Positions 53,716 through 63,106 of a DNA stretch of 64,000 nucleotides are shown in pieces. Every line of letters starts with the position of its first letter. Position 1 is the stretch's first letter. Origin of the DNA: Hyphomicrobium sp. CS1BSMeth3 (lineage in GTDB: Bacteria > Pseudomonadota > Alphaproteobacteria > Rhizobiales > Hyphomicrobiaceae); the NCBI RefSeq assembly GCF_900117415.1, contig NZ_FPEI01000004.1, positions 434,001 through 498,000 on the forward strand, given 5' to 3'. Position numbers and translations under genes: made by a program. Below the pieces are notes generated by a model, which made no database searches, was not told the DNA's origin, and worked only from the letters and a program-made list of their open reading frames with translations.

Positions 53716-54704
53716 TGAGCAAGCCGCTTCTGACTGCCACGAACCTCGTCACGAAGCTGTTTACCGACAGCGGCACAGTACAGGCCGTCGATGGTGTGTC
53801 GCTCCACATTGGTCACGGCGAGGCCGTCGCACTCGTCGGCGAATCCGGCTGCGGCAAGAGCATGACGGCGCTCTCCCTGATGCGGCTGGTGCGCCCTCCG
53901 GGCCAGATCGTTTCCGGCAGCGTGAACTTCGATGGCGCTGATCTTCTCTCCCTCTCCGAGCGGGAGATGCGCGCGGTGCGCGGCGGCCGCCTGGCGATGG
54001 TCTTCCAGGACCCGATGACGTTTCTCAATCCGCTGATGCGTGTCGGCGAGCAGATCGTCGAAGCCATCATGCTGCATCAGCGCGTCGGCAGCAGCGAGGC
54101 ACGGCGAACTGCGCTCGAAGCATTGGAGCGCGTCGGCATTCCGGCTGCAGCAACGGTCATCGAGTACTTTCCCCATCAACTCTCGGGCGGCATGCGCCAG
54201 CGCGTGCTGATCGCGATGGCGATCTCGTCGAAGCCGACGCTTCTGATCGCCGACGAGCCGACAACCGCGCTCGACGTCACGATCCAGGCGCAGATCATGC
54301 GGCTGCTGGCAAAGCTCCGCGGCGAGCTCTCCTCGTCGATGCTGCTGATCACGCACGACCTCGGCCTCGTCGCCGAGTATTGCGATCGCGTCTACGTCAT
54401 GTATGCGGGGCGGATCGTCGAGGAAGGCGATGTCTACGGCATCTTCGCCAATCCGCGCCATCCCTATACGCGCGCGTTGCTCAGCTCGACGCTCTCGCCC
54501 GATCGACGCATCGAGAAGCTCGCGCCCATCGATGGCCAACCGCCCAATCTCATCACACCGCCGCCGGGCTGCCGCTTCCATCCGCGCTGCCGCGAGCGCA
54601 TGGCGCGATGCTCGGAAGAAGCGCCGCCCAACTTCGACATCGCCCCGGGCGCCTCTGCTCGTTGCTGGCTCTATGAGGAGGCTGCACGTGTCGGCGCTCC
54701 TTGA
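53715..54704 (+). CDS. Peptide-type ABC ATPase, DppD-like
   Basis: 329 residues. Walker [11 protein letters not shown], signature [15 protein letters not shown], Walker [15 protein letters not shown]. The C-terminal oligopeptide-transporter extension has the Cys-bearing [15 protein letters not shown], which in related ATPases binds an iron-sulphur cluster. It drives import together with the following ATPase. Confidence 0.93.
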   Translation: MSKPLLTATNLVTKLFTDSGTVQAVDGVSLHIGHGEAVALVGESGCGKSMTALSLMRLVRPPGQIVSGSVNFDGADLLSLSEREMRAVRGGRLAMVFQDPMTFLNPLMRVGEQIVEAIMLHQRVGSSEARRTALEALERVGIPAAATVIEYFPHQLSGGMRQRVLIAMAISSKPTLLIADEPTTALDVTIQAQIMRLLAKLRGELSSSMLLITHDLGLVAEYCDRVYVMYAGRIVEEGDVYGIFANPRHPYTRALLSSTLSPDRRIEKLAPIDGQPPNLITPPPGCRFHPRCRERMARCSEEAPPNFDIAPGASARCWLYEEAARVGAP

Positions 54705-55719
54705 GATCCAGGATCTGGAAGTGCACTTCCCCGTCGGCGGGGGATGGTTCAGCGGTCCGCGCGCAGTCGTGCACGCGGTCGACGGCGTCGACCTCAGCGT
54801 CGAGCCAGGCGAGATCGTCGCCGTCGTCGGCGAAAGCGGATGCGGGAAGACGACACTGGCGCGGTCGGTTCTCGGGCTCAATCAACCGACCGCCGGCACC
54901 ATACGCTTCCGCGGAAAGGATGTGCGCGGCGCCCGGTCGGCACAGGAGATGCGCGCCTATCGCCGTGCCATCCAGATGATCTTCCAGGATCCGTTCGACT
55001 CACTCAATCCGCGCAAGACAGTCCTGCAGACGCTTGCCCAGCCGCTGCGCATACATGGCATCGTGCCGCGCAGCGAGATCCGCGCCGAAGTAGTCCGCCT
55101 GCTCAATCTTGTCGGTCTCAGCCCGGGCGAAAGCTATCTGGGCCGCTATCCGCATCAGTTCTCCGGCGGACAGCGCCAGCGCATCTGCATCGCCCGCGCG
55201 ATTGCACTGCGGCCGTCTCTGATCGTCGCCGACGAAGCGGTCTCTGCTCTCGACATCTCGATACGCGCTCAGATTCTTGCGCTTCTGCAGAAGCTGCGCA
55301 CCGATCTCGGTCTCAGCTATCTGTTCATCACGCATGACCTCGGCGTCGTGCGCTCCTTCTGCGAGCGCGTCGTCGTCATGTACCTCGGACATGTGGTCGA
55401 GGAGGGCCCGACCGAGCAGATATTCGAGCGCCCGCGACATCCCTATACGACGGCACTTCTCGAAGCCTGCCCGCTGGCCGACCCCATCGTCGCGCGGCGG
55501 CGAACGTCGGCACCACTGACGGGCGACATCCCCTCTCCCGTCAGGCCGCCGAAAGCATGCCGGTTCCACACGCGCTGCCCCATGGCGGAGGAAATATGCG
55601 GCACCGTCGCACCGCCGATCGTCGATTGCGGCAATGGACAGAAGTCCCGCTGCCACTTTGCCGGCGACCTCGACAGATGGCCCAAGTTCGACTTCAGTTC
55701 AGCGAAGGCATCCGCATGA
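54688..55719 (+). CDS. Peptide-type ABC ATPase, DppF-like
   Basis: 343 residues from GTG 54688, with GAGGAG seven bases upstream; it overlaps the DppD-like gene by 17 bases. Walker A GESGCGKTTLA, signature FSGGQRQRICIARAI, Walker B LIVADEAVSALDIS (the usual Pro after Asp-Glu is Ala). C-terminal KACRFHTRCPMAEEIC gives the Cys-rich tail. Its stop overlaps the PrpD-type gene by ATGA, linking transporter and enzyme genes. Confidence 0.92.
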   Translation: MSALLEIQDLEVHFPVGGGWFSGPRAVVHAVDGVDLSVEPGEIVAVVGESGCGKTTLARSVLGLNQPTAGTIRFRGKDVRGARSAQEMRAYRRAIQMIFQDPFDSLNPRKTVLQTLAQPLRIHGIVPRSEIRAEVVRLLNLVGLSPGESYLGRYPHQFSGGQRQRICIARAIALRPSLIVADEAVSALDISIRAQILALLQKLRTDLGLSYLFITHDLGVVRSFCERVVVMYLGHVVEEGPTEQIFERPRHPYTTALLEACPLADPIVARRRTSAPLTGDIPSPVRPPKACRFHTRCPMAEEICGTVAPPIVDCGNGQKSRCHFAGDLDRWPKFDFSSAKASA

Positions 55720-57083
55720 CGATCACCACGGCGCTCGCCCGGCATACGGCTGAAGCCTCCCGCATTTGGCCAGCGGAAGTCCAGCAGTCGGCGCTGCGTG
55801 CGGTGATCGATACATGTGCCTGCATGATTGCGGGGAGGAACGACGCTGCGGCCCGCACGATCTCCGCCACCTTGTCGCGCTGGCAAAGCGGAACTGCTGT
55901 CGATCTCGTCTCGCTCGAGCACACAGCTGCGCCCTGGGCGGCGATGGTGAACGCCACCGCAGCGCACGCGCTCGACTACGACGATGTTCTGGAGACGGCG
56001 GCAGCGCACGCGAGCGCCGTGTTCGTACCCGCTCTCCTAGCCCTCGCACAGGAACGCAAGGCATCGGGTGCGCAGGTGCTCGATGCACTCGCGATCTCGT
56101 TCGACGTGATGAACGCGCTCGCCGCCGCAGTGAACTACCCGCACTATTCTCGCGGCTGGCATACGACGCTGACGCTCGGCGCGCCCGCAGCCGCGGCCGG
56201 ATGCGCCCGCCTCCTAGGTCTCGATACGGCCGGCGCAGCGCGGGCGATCAGCACGGCCACGAGTTTCTCGAGCGGCAGCAAGCTGCAGTTCGGCACGCAG
56301 ATGAAGCCGACGCACGCGGGCATCGCCGCGCAGGCCGGTATTCTGGCGGCATCTTTCGCCGAGCAGGGTTTGACTGCTGCACCGGAAATCTTCGAAGGAC
56401 CATGGTCGTTCGAAACACTGTTCGGTGCAGAAGGCATGCCGGGCTTCAGGGTCGCCGAAGAGCGCTTGAAAGGTCCGCCGGCGCTGGCCGAGCCGGGTGC
56501 CTGGATCAAGGCCTATCCCTGCTGCGCGAGCGCGCACCGACCGATCGATGCCATGCTTCACCTACGGCAGAGCTCCGGTACTGCGGCGCGCGACATCGAG
56601 CGCGTCGACACCTACGTATCGACCGTCGTCCAGAAAAATCTCATGTACGAAGTCCCCCGCGACGAGATGGAAGGCCGCTTCAGCCTGAACCATTGTCTGG
56701 CTGCTGCCGCCTGTCGTGGGAGTGCCGATCTCGCAGACTTCACGCTCGAAGCCTTGGCTGATCCGGAGCTTATCGCTTTCTGGCCGAAGGTTTTCATGCA
56801 TCTGGATCCTGAGATCCCCGCGAACCTGGCTCCTGCCTCGGGTGAGGAGCGTTGCCGCCTCCGCCTGACGCTCACCGGCGGCAGGACGCTCGAGCACACT
56901 GTGGTGTTTCCAAGCGGCCATCCGCAGGCGCCCATGTCCGACGCCGACCTAGCACGAAAATTCAAGGATTGCGCTACGGGCGTCCTCGCGCCTGCTGCAA
57001 CCGATGCGGCACTCGATGGGCTGCTTTCGCTCCCGCACGCAAACGATGTCGATGCCGCGCTGAAAGCGCTCGTGCCCTCCTGA
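55716..57083 (+). CDS. MmgE/PrpD family protein
   Basis: 455 residues. Starts at ATG 55716 overlapping the previous stop. MmgE/PrpD features: ATAAHALDYDDVLETAAAH near residue 85, FSSGSKLQFGTQMKPTHAG around 185-203, and AYPCCASAHRPIDAM around 265-280. The family includes 2-methylcitrate dehydratase and iminodisuccinate epimerase (Ids)-like enzymes, so it may be a dehydratase, isomerase or epimerase of a carboxylate. No propionate pathway genes are near, so a methylcitrate role is unlikely. Confidence 0.9.
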   Translation: MTITTALARHTAEASRIWPAEVQQSALRAVIDTCACMIAGRNDAAARTISATLSRWQSGTAVDLVSLEHTAAPWAAMVNATAAHALDYDDVLETAAAHASAVFVPALLALAQERKASGAQVLDALAISFDVMNALAAAVNYPHYSRGWHTTLTLGAPAAAAGCARLLGLDTAGAARAISTATSFSSGSKLQFGTQMKPTHAGIAAQAGILAASFAEQGLTAAPEIFEGPWSFETLFGAEGMPGFRVAEERLKGPPALAEPGAWIKAYPCCASAHRPIDAMLHLRQSSGTAARDIERVDTYVSTVVQKNLMYEVPRDEMEGRFSLNHCLAAAACRGSADLADFTLEALADPELIAFWPKVFMHLDPEIPANLAPASGEERCRLRLTLTGGRTLEHTVVFPSGHPQAPMSDADLARKFKDCATGVLAPAATDAALDGLLSLPHANDVDAALKALVPS

Positions 57084-57140
57084 CGCGCTACGCGCGCCAG
57101 AACCCAAACTCAACAAAAAGTGGAATGGAGCTCAAAGGAA

Positions 57141-57926
57141 ATGGCCAACGATTTTCCCGTAGTGATCGGCATTTGCCTCGATGCCGAAGCCAGCTGGCTC
57201 GGACGCAATCCGGACAACATCCGGCGCCCGGTGCTGCTTTCGCACGGTACGTTCGCGATCCGCGAAGGTCTGGCACCACTGCTGGCCCTGCTGGATGAGA
57301 ACAAGATCCGCACGACCTTCTTCATTCCCGGCATCACGGCCGAGCGCTATCCCGAGGCCGTCAAGGAGATCGCGAAGCACGACCACGAGATCGCGAGCCA
57401 CACTTACGGTCATCGGTCAGTGCTCGTCATCAAGCCCGAGGAAGAGGAACCCGAGCTGGTCCGCGGCATCGAAGCGCTGGAGAAGATCACGGGCGTGAGG
57501 CCGACCACGTGGCGCTCGGCATCCTGGGAATGGAGTCCGCGCACGCTCCAGCTTCTGCTCGACCACGGCGTCAAGGTCTCGACCAACTTCCACGATCGCG
57601 TTCGCCCGTATCGCCATCAGCAGAACGGCAAGCCGACATCCGTCGTTGAGCTGCCGGTCCAGTGGCATCTCGCGGATGCGCCGTACTTCGTTTATGGCGG
57701 CGAGGTCGCGCGCACGATCCGCGTCGCCGGTGATGTGCAGACCATCTGGCAGGACGAATTCGACGGCCTCATGGAGTGGCCAGGCGCCTTCTATCACCTG
57801 ACGCTGCATGTCGAGCTGATCGGCCACCCCGGTCGCCTCCGCATGCTGGCGCGGCATCTCCAGTACCTCAAATCGCGCTCGGTGAAGTTCCTGACATCGG
57901 ACGAAATTGCGGCAACGGTAGCCTAA
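57141..57926 (+). CDS. Polysaccharide deacetylase-family hydrolase (PuuE/HpPgdA-like)
   Basis: 261 residues from ATG 57141, with AAAGGAA adjacent; a longer ATG at 57120 adds seven residues. NodB-type fold. ICLDAEASW supplies Asp14, and SHTYGH gives zinc ligands His87 and His91. It belongs to the cytoplasmic branch with PuuE allantoinases and HpPgdA-like proteins, which in several cases act on cyclic amides or imides rather than on sugars. There is no signal peptide. Placed between the PrpD-type and dipeptidase-like genes, it probably hydrolyses an amide of the imported solute. Confidence 0.85.
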   Translation: MANDFPVVIGICLDAEASWLGRNPDNIRRPVLLSHGTFAIREGLAPLLALLDENKIRTTFFIPGITAERYPEAVKEIAKHDHEIASHTYGHRSVLVIKPEEEEPELVRGIEALEKITGVRPTTWRSASWEWSPRTLQLLLDHGVKVSTNFHDRVRPYRHQQNGKPTSVVELPVQWHLADAPYFVYGGEVARTIRVAGDVQTIWQDEFDGLMEWPGAFYHLTLHVELIGHPGRLRMLARHLQYLKSRSVKFLTSDEIAATVA

Positions 57927-57961
57927 GCCGCCTACCCATCATCTGCTGACGAGTCTTAGCC

Positions 57962-58942
57962 ATGACATCAAACATCCATTCTCGCTCCATCGTCATCGAC
58001 GGTCTCGTCGTCTCGCGCTGGAGCCGCAGCGTCTTCGAGCACATGCAGCGCGGTGGTCTCACCGCAGCCAATTGCACGTGCTGCGTCTGGGAGAATACGC
58101 GCAGTACTATGCAGAACATCGCCAACTGGAAGCGATGGCTGCACGAGCACAGCGACCTGATCATGCCGGTGAAGACGACGGCCGATATCAAGCGCGCCAA
58201 GGAAGCCGAGAAGGTCGGGATCATCCTCGGCTTTCAGAACACCGCCGCACTCGAAGACCGCCTCGATACGCTGCCCCTGTTCAAGGAACTCGGCGTCGGC
58301 GTCATCCAGATCACCTACAATACGCAGAACCTCGTCGGCAGCGGCTGCTGGGAGGAGAACGATGGCGGTCTCTCGGGCTTCGGCCGCGAAGTCATATCAG
58401 AAATGAACCGGCTCGGGATCCTCGTCGATCTATCGCACGTCGGCTCCAAGACCGCCGATGACGCAATCAAGTACTCGGCGCGCCCTTGCGCCTATTCGCA
58501 CGTCTGTCCGACCGGCCTCCTCGATCACCCGCGCAACAAGACCGACGAGCAGCTCCGCACGATCGTCAACAAAGGCGGCTTCGTCGGCGTCGCCACCTAC
58601 GCGCCATTCATGCCGAAAGGCGGCGCCTCGACGCTCGACGACTGCATCGACATGTTCGAGTACATGATCAACGTGTGCGGCGAAGGTAATATCGGCATCG
58701 GCACCGACTTCACCCAGGATCAGGACGAGGCCTTCTTCGATTGGCTCCGGCACGACAAGGGTTATGCACGCCGTATGGTACCCTCGCGCGGGACCGCGCC
58801 ATTAATCGCCGGACTAGAGAATCTCGCGCAATATCCTAATCTCACTCAGGCAATGGAGCGGCGCGGCTGGAGCGAGACCCGCATTCGCGGTGTCCTCGGC
58901 GAGAACTGGCTGCGGTTTCTTGGAGAAGTCTGGAGTGTTTAG
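57962..58942 (+). CDS. M19 membrane-dipeptidase homologue lacking metal ligands
   Basis: 326 residues. M19 fold recognised from ILVDLSHVGSKTADDAI, DHPRNKTDEQLRTIV and GVLGENWLRFL. Renal-dipeptidase ligands are only partly kept: His159 (LSH) and His180 (YSH) remain. The N-terminal HxD pair is Leu15/Val17 (IDGLVVSRW), and the bridging-Glu segment reads GFQN. It is therefore unlikely to hold the binuclear zinc site of a dipeptidase. M19-like genes are also found near dimethylglycine/sarcosine catabolism genes in Pseudomonas, so a shared non-dipeptidase role is possible. It ends the operon that starts at 50246. Confidence 0.87.
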   Translation: MTSNIHSRSIVIDGLVVSRWSRSVFEHMQRGGLTAANCTCCVWENTRSTMQNIANWKRWLHEHSDLIMPVKTTADIKRAKEAEKVGIILGFQNTAALEDRLDTLPLFKELGVGVIQITYNTQNLVGSGCWEENDGGLSGFGREVISEMNRLGILVDLSHVGSKTADDAIKYSARPCAYSHVCPTGLLDHPRNKTDEQLRTIVNKGGFVGVATYAPFMPKGGASTLDDCIDMFEYMINVCGEGNIGIGTDFTQDQDEAFFDWLRHDKGYARRMVPSRGTAPLIAGLENLAQYPNLTQAMERRGWSETRIRGVLGENWLRFLGEVWSV

Positions 58943-59028
58943 CGAAGCGCTGAGCGCCATCATTATGTTCCGAGCATCGCACCCTGGCTGTCGCCAATGC
59001 TCAGCTGGCCAAAGACAGGAGGATGAGA

Positions 59029-59760
59029 TGACCGAGGTACAGGCCGCGGCGCATGGCTATGCCGATGTCGGAGTGCCGTACTACACTACGTGACGGCGGG
59101 AAGCGGTCGGTCGCGCAGACATTTAGGGTTTGGTCCACGACAAGCTCGGCCACCGCCAGTTTTATCTAGCCGGTCACGACTGGGGCGGCCCAACCGCATC
59201 GCGCTAGCGACCGCCCACCGGGCGGCCGTTCGCCGCTTGGCGATCATGGATGTTATTCCCGGCGACGGCGGCGACTTCAGCCGAGGCGGCCTGCGTTGGC
59301 ACCACCATTTCCATAAGACGCCGGATCTGCCGGAAGCACAGGTGCAACGCCGCGAGGACATCTATCTCGGCTTGTTCTATCGTACCTTCGCGTTCCGGCC
59401 GGATGCGACGGGGCCGGACGACGTGGCGGAATATCTGCGCACCTACCGCCAACCAGGAGCGATGCGGGCGAGCTTTGAATTCTACCGTGCTTTCGAACGC
59501 GACGCCGCGGACAACGTGGCCGAGATCGCAGCAAACGGCCCGCTTGCGATGCCAGTGCTCGCGATCGGCGGCGGCGTGGACTACCCGCATTCGCGCAGCC
59601 GCGGCACCGAGCCCGAACAATCACTGCGACGGGTCGCAACAAACGTGCGCGGCATTGTCATTCCCGACTGCGGCCACCAGGTTCCCGAGGAGCAGCCCGA
59701 TATTCTCGCCGACGCGCTCGAACGCTTCTTCGCGGAGGACAAGTCCCGAGGCAGATCGGT
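59029..59760 (+). pseudogene. Alpha/beta-hydrolase (epoxide hydrolase/dehalogenase-like) pseudogene
   Basis: An ATG at 59029 opens HGYADVGVPYY and stops at 59091. A shifted frame then gives VTAGSGR, the usual next segment. The sequence that should carry the oxyanion HGFP motif is deleted. A third frame holds HRQFYLAGHDWGG, the nucleophile elbow with Asp. After another shift, the cap and C-terminal half continue intact from about 59190 (RIALATAHRAAVRRLAIMD ... VIPDCGHQVPEEQPD, with the catalytic His). At least two frameshifts and an internal deletion of about 70 codons make it non-functional. An open frame from 59090 to 59995 covers the C-terminal part but runs on past the homology. Confidence 0.8.
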
Positions 59761-59898
59761 CACGCAACTGCTTTGGTCGTGTCAAGGAACGCCAGCAGCC
59801 CCGGCCTCTATGCGCGCGTCGATATCCTCGCTGTCAGCCAACCGCGCGCATGGCACCCTAGTTGAGTTTCACTACTGCAAACCAAGGCCTGTCTCCCG

Positions 59899-61101
59899 TT
59901 ACTTTCCTCCAAGCGGCGCGTTGGCTCTGGCGAGTTCGAGGCCTTCTCGCGCGAGCAGGGTTAGTTGGCCGCGCGTCTCGACGGCTTCCATGTAGTCGTG
60001 CTCGAAGTTCGGGTAATCGGGCGTCGTGATGACGAAGGCGTCCTCTTTCATCCAGCGGTCGAAGCGGCGGTTGTAGGCGCGCTCGGCAGCGAGCCTGTCA
60101 GCTGGCGAGCGACCGGCATTGTGGGCGTATCCGGGTGGGATCGGCGTCTTGCGGCACAGCCCCGTGAATTCCTGGAAGCGCGCGACCTCGGCATTGCGAG
60201 GTATCTTTGGCTCGGGCGACTTCATAACGTTCCGCCAGCTGCGGATAATGCGCGATGCTCGGCGGCAGGCGCTGCGCGTGTGCCCACGGTCGGCGGCCGC
60301 CTCCAGCCAGCCGTCCTCAGACCTCTCCCGGATGCGCGCAGCGAGTGCGCCGCCGCCTAGACTGTCACCTAGCCTCGAGAGCTGGCTGTAACCGAGGAGC
60401 GCGGAGATCTCGCCCGCTGCCTCGGCCGCCGCGAAGTGCTGCATAGCCGCCTCGGCGAGCTTCGGGAAGATGTTGCGGAGCCCAGAAGCATCAACTTCGC
60501 CGGCGGCGGCGCGGGTGACCACCGTCGCCAGCTTGAAGCCCGCGTGCAAATGCTCGTCGGGATCCCCGCCGGCGGTCGCGATGCGGGCAGCCTCGATCAA
60601 GCGCTCACCGGGATTGTCGACTTCGATCACCCGACCCGAAGTCTGTCCATCCGCCTTGGCTAGGCAATCCTCGAGGTACGAGGCAGCGAGGCGATCACCG
60701 GCCGCGATCAACGCCTCGAGCTCACCCGCGCGACGCCGGTTGTTGTCGCGCCCCGAGTTCCGGCAGGCGTATGTGGTGGCAAGCAGAATGTTGAGCCGAG
60801 CTCGCACCAGGCCGAGCCGGGCCGCGCGCCCGAACAGCCGCGCAGCCTCCGCGCCGTCCCTGTCGACGCCCTTGCCGCGATACTTGAGCACCGCGAGGTT
60901 GTTGAGCGCGACCGCATCATCGCTCTCGCCGAGGCGCGCATAGATCTCCGCCGCCTCGGCGATATCGTTGTTGGCAAGCAGCGCCCGTGCGCGGCCATGC
61001 TCAGCGCCGAGCGGGTGCGACGGCACGAGCGCCATGAACAATAGCGCGGCGACGCACACTACGGCGAGCGTCGCGACGGCAAGCCTGATCGCATCACTCA
61101 T
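59899..61101 (-). CDS. Membrane-anchored Sel1-like repeat protein (paralogue 2)
   Basis: 400 residues. An N-terminal membrane anchor (about 5-27) precedes helical repeats; VALNNLAVLKYRGKGV and GAEAARLFGRAARLGLVRAR at about 58-95 form a recognisable Sel1 unit. The C-terminal part (about 290-400) is unassigned, with a short His/Pro-containing stretch. It resembles the gene 27 bases upstream in layout (anchor, NNLAVL, one Cys-bearing NL...Y.C segment). Sel1 repeats mediate protein binding, often in envelope or secretion complexes. No function is assigned. Confidence 0.75.
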   Translation of the reverse strand: MSDAIRLAVATLAVVCVAALLFMALVPSHPLGAEHGRARALLANNDIAEAAEIYARLGESDDAVALNNLAVLKYRGKGVDRDGAEAARLFGRAARLGLVRARLNILLATTYACRNSGRDNNRRRAGELEALIAAGDRLAASYLEDCLAKADGQTSGRVIEVDNPGERLIEAARIATAGGDPDEHLHAGFKLATVVTRAAAGEVDASGLRNIFPKLAEAAMQHFAAAEAAGEISALLGYSQLSRLGDSLGGGALAARIRERSEDGWLEAAADRGHTRSACRRASRIIRSWRNVMKSPEPKIPRNAEVARFQEFTGLCRKTPIPPGYAHNAGRSPADRLAAERAYNRRFDRWMKEDAFVITTPDYPNFEHDYMEAVETRGQLTLLAREGLELARANAPLGGK

Positions 61102-61128
61102 GGCGCTGCTCCGACTGGTTCCGCGGTC

Positions 61129-62217
61129 TCATGGATTGAGGGACTTGATGAAACGCACTTCCTCGAGCAGCCGCTTGACGGCGTGCCAAGTCGGTGGCGG
61201 CACCGGCTCCTTGAGGGTGCGCGGCTGGTACGCGAGATAAATCTTGTCAAACCTCCGTACGGACCGGGGCGGCCGCCGATCGAGGCAGTCGTGAGCCTCA
61301 TCGACGGCGGAGTTGTATTGCTCGGCACTCGTCTTGGGCCTGCTGCGGATGCGCGAGAGGCTGTCCTCGGCCATCCGGCAGACCGTATTCCAGTCACCCA
61401 CTGCAGCAGCAGTGCCCACCCACTGTGAATGCGTTCGCGCGCGAATGGCCACGGACATCGCGTCGTTCCCAAGGTAACCGGAGAACTCCTGCGAAATGGC
61501 ACCGATCCATTCGTAGGCTTCAGGCCGGCCGCGCCCGGCGGCAGCAAACAGCAGCTGCTTTGACTTTTCGATGAGCGGCGCCACGGCGCGGTCGTAGTCA
61601 GCGCGCTCCTGGTCGGTGCTCGGCTGGCGCGTCGTGCGTGCGAAATCGAGAATGGTCCGGCCGGCCTTGAGCAACAGGTCGGGTGAGCCCGCTGCCAGGA
61701 TGTCGTCAGCGACCGCTGTCAGCGTCTCGGTCACATCGGCGATCTTTTGGCGGGCCTCAATGAAATAGAGGCAATCGAGCAGCTGCGAGGCGGCGACCAT
61801 GTCGCCCTCACCGGCGAGATCGCGCAGCATCAGCGAGGCACGTGCGTTGTTGCTGGTGTTGAAGCGGCAGCGGCCGTACTGGACCGTGACGAGATTTAGC
61901 TTGGCGCGCGGAAGGCCATTTGCCGCCGCGCCGTGCAGTAGTTGCTCCGCGACCCGAAGCTCATCAGCCGATCGAGCCTGGCGATAGATGAGGACGGCGA
62001 GGTTGTTCTGGGCGATCGGGTCGCCGGCATTGGCGAGCGGACGGAGCAGCCAGTGGGCGATGAACGGCCGCTCGGATTGAACCGCCCTGTCGGCCCAGTC
62101 GCGAATGGTGTTCGGCGCAACGACGAAGGCAAGAAAATAGGGCAGAAGCGCGAGCGCGATGATGCCGCCAACGGCAGCGGCGAGAACGATGGTAAGCAGC
62201 CGGCGCGACTTCCACAT
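61129..62217 (-). CDS. Membrane-anchored Sel1-like repeat protein (paralogue 1)
   Basis: 362 residues from ATG 62217; an in-frame GTG at 62235 is an alternative, and neither has a strong ribosome site. The N-terminal membrane anchor is LLTIVLAAAVGGIIALALL. Helical repeat region includes IAQNNLAVLIYRQARS and ANGLPRAKLNLVTVQYGRC, closely matching the layout of the next gene. The C-terminal 150 residues (RAVAPLIEKSKQLLFAAAGR and beyond) look helical and are unassigned. It probably forms an envelope protein pair with the downstream paralogue. Confidence 0.72.
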   Translation of the reverse strand: MWKSRRLLTIVLAAAVGGIIALALLPYFLAFVVAPNTIRDWADRAVQSERPFIAHWLLRPLANAGDPIAQNNLAVLIYRQARSADELRVAEQLLHGAAANGLPRAKLNLVTVQYGRCRFNTSNNARASLMLRDLAGEGDMVAASQLLDCLYFIEARQKIADVTETLTAVADDILAAGSPDLLLKAGRTILDFARTTRQPSTDQERADYDRAVAPLIEKSKQLLFAAAGRGRPEAYEWIGAISQEFSGYLGNDAMSVAIRARTHSQWVGTAAAVGDWNTVCRMAEDSLSRIRSRPKTSAEQYNSAVDEAHDCLDRRPPRSVRRFDKIYLAYQPRTLKEPVPPPTWHAVKRLLEEVRFIKSLNP

Positions 62218-62833
62218 TGTTCTGCCCACGGCCACGAGTTGTCAGAGCAAATGGATTTCCGTCTATGCCTCTCGACGCTATGTGAGAACCACTTAGGAGT
62301 TCGTTGCGCATTGTCACGCTCGAACACAAGTCATTGGACATGGTGACGGCGAGATTAATGCCAATCTCAGGATCGTACGGCGGTGCGCGGAACGCACCGG
62401 CTCGGCCGCGGAAGTCAAAAGAAGATTAGCTTGGGCGTTCCCGAGACCTTGATCTCGCTTGATTGCCGTTCGGTTGCTTCAACTCGCGGAGCACGCCGAA
62501 GGTGGGCGCGCCGAAGCCGTTGGCCCAGACGTGCGTCTGGCGGTCATGCAGGGCAAGCTGAGCTCTTTCGCCGAATTGGTTTGCATTGTGTAGCCGTTGT
62601 CGCGCGGGCGTGGCCGCCGCTACGGCATCGATCATAAGCGGCAATACCAGATGGGCCGTTGATGACGCGCGATCAGCATTTGATCATGCCTAGGAGGAAG
62701 CAGAACGCGCGGCCGGTCGGCCGCGCTTCCACGCCCGCTATCGTCAGTACGGAAAATGATCCAGGCTGCCTAGTGGTGGCGCTGCATCGCATGAGAAATG
62801 CGCGCCTGACCACATTGGCGCTCGATGCCCAAA
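62218..62833. other. Gap without a recognised gene
   Basis: 616 bases upstream of the Sel1-like pair and downstream of the Cys-rich peptide gene. Short frames on both strands (such as 62426-62644 minus) have no recognisable family. It must contain the promoter of the pair, but no clear -35/-10 was singled out. Confidence 0.5.
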
Positions 62834-63106
62834 TTATTTTGCAAGCTTACAATGGGTTTGCCCGCCGTATTGCGCCCCTTCGGTCCAGCAGCCCGTACGA
62901 CGGCAAGTGGAAAGCTTGGGTGAGCAGTGGTCGGCCGTGCACTTTGCCTTGGATTCCCCCTTGGGGTTGTTTGCACAGCGTGCCGAGCATTGGTTGAAGA
63001 AGCCCCGGCATGATGACTGCGCCGCAGCGGTGTCGAGCGCTGCAGTGCCAAGAAGGAACCCAAGAAGGAACAGAAGACATCCACAGCAGGCAACAACTTT
63101 TCTCAT
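62834..63106 (-). CDS. Small secreted Cys-rich protein
   Basis: 90 residues. A signal peptide (MRKVVACCGCLLFLLGFLLG and on) ends about residue 29 (TAAAQ). The mature 60 residues hold seven Cys (CRGFFNQC, ARC, KC, HC, TC, GC, HC) and a basic, Gly/Asn-rich composition, which suggests disulphides in the periplasm or outside. GGAGG lies upstream of the ATG at 63106. Similar short proteins are common in Rhizobiales but I know no function. It is divergent from the winged-helix regulator at 63400. Confidence 0.75.
   Translation of the reverse strand: MRKVVACCGCLLFLLGFLLGTAALDTAAAQSSCRGFFNQCSARCANNPKGESKAKCTADHCSPKLSTCRRTGCWTEGAQYGGQTHCKLAK

Noticed and set aside
57141-57926. Deacetylase-family protein as a peptidoglycan deacetylase
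   Set aside because: No signal peptide or membrane anchor, and it lies in a small-molecule catabolic operon; the PuuE/HpPgdA branch fits better.
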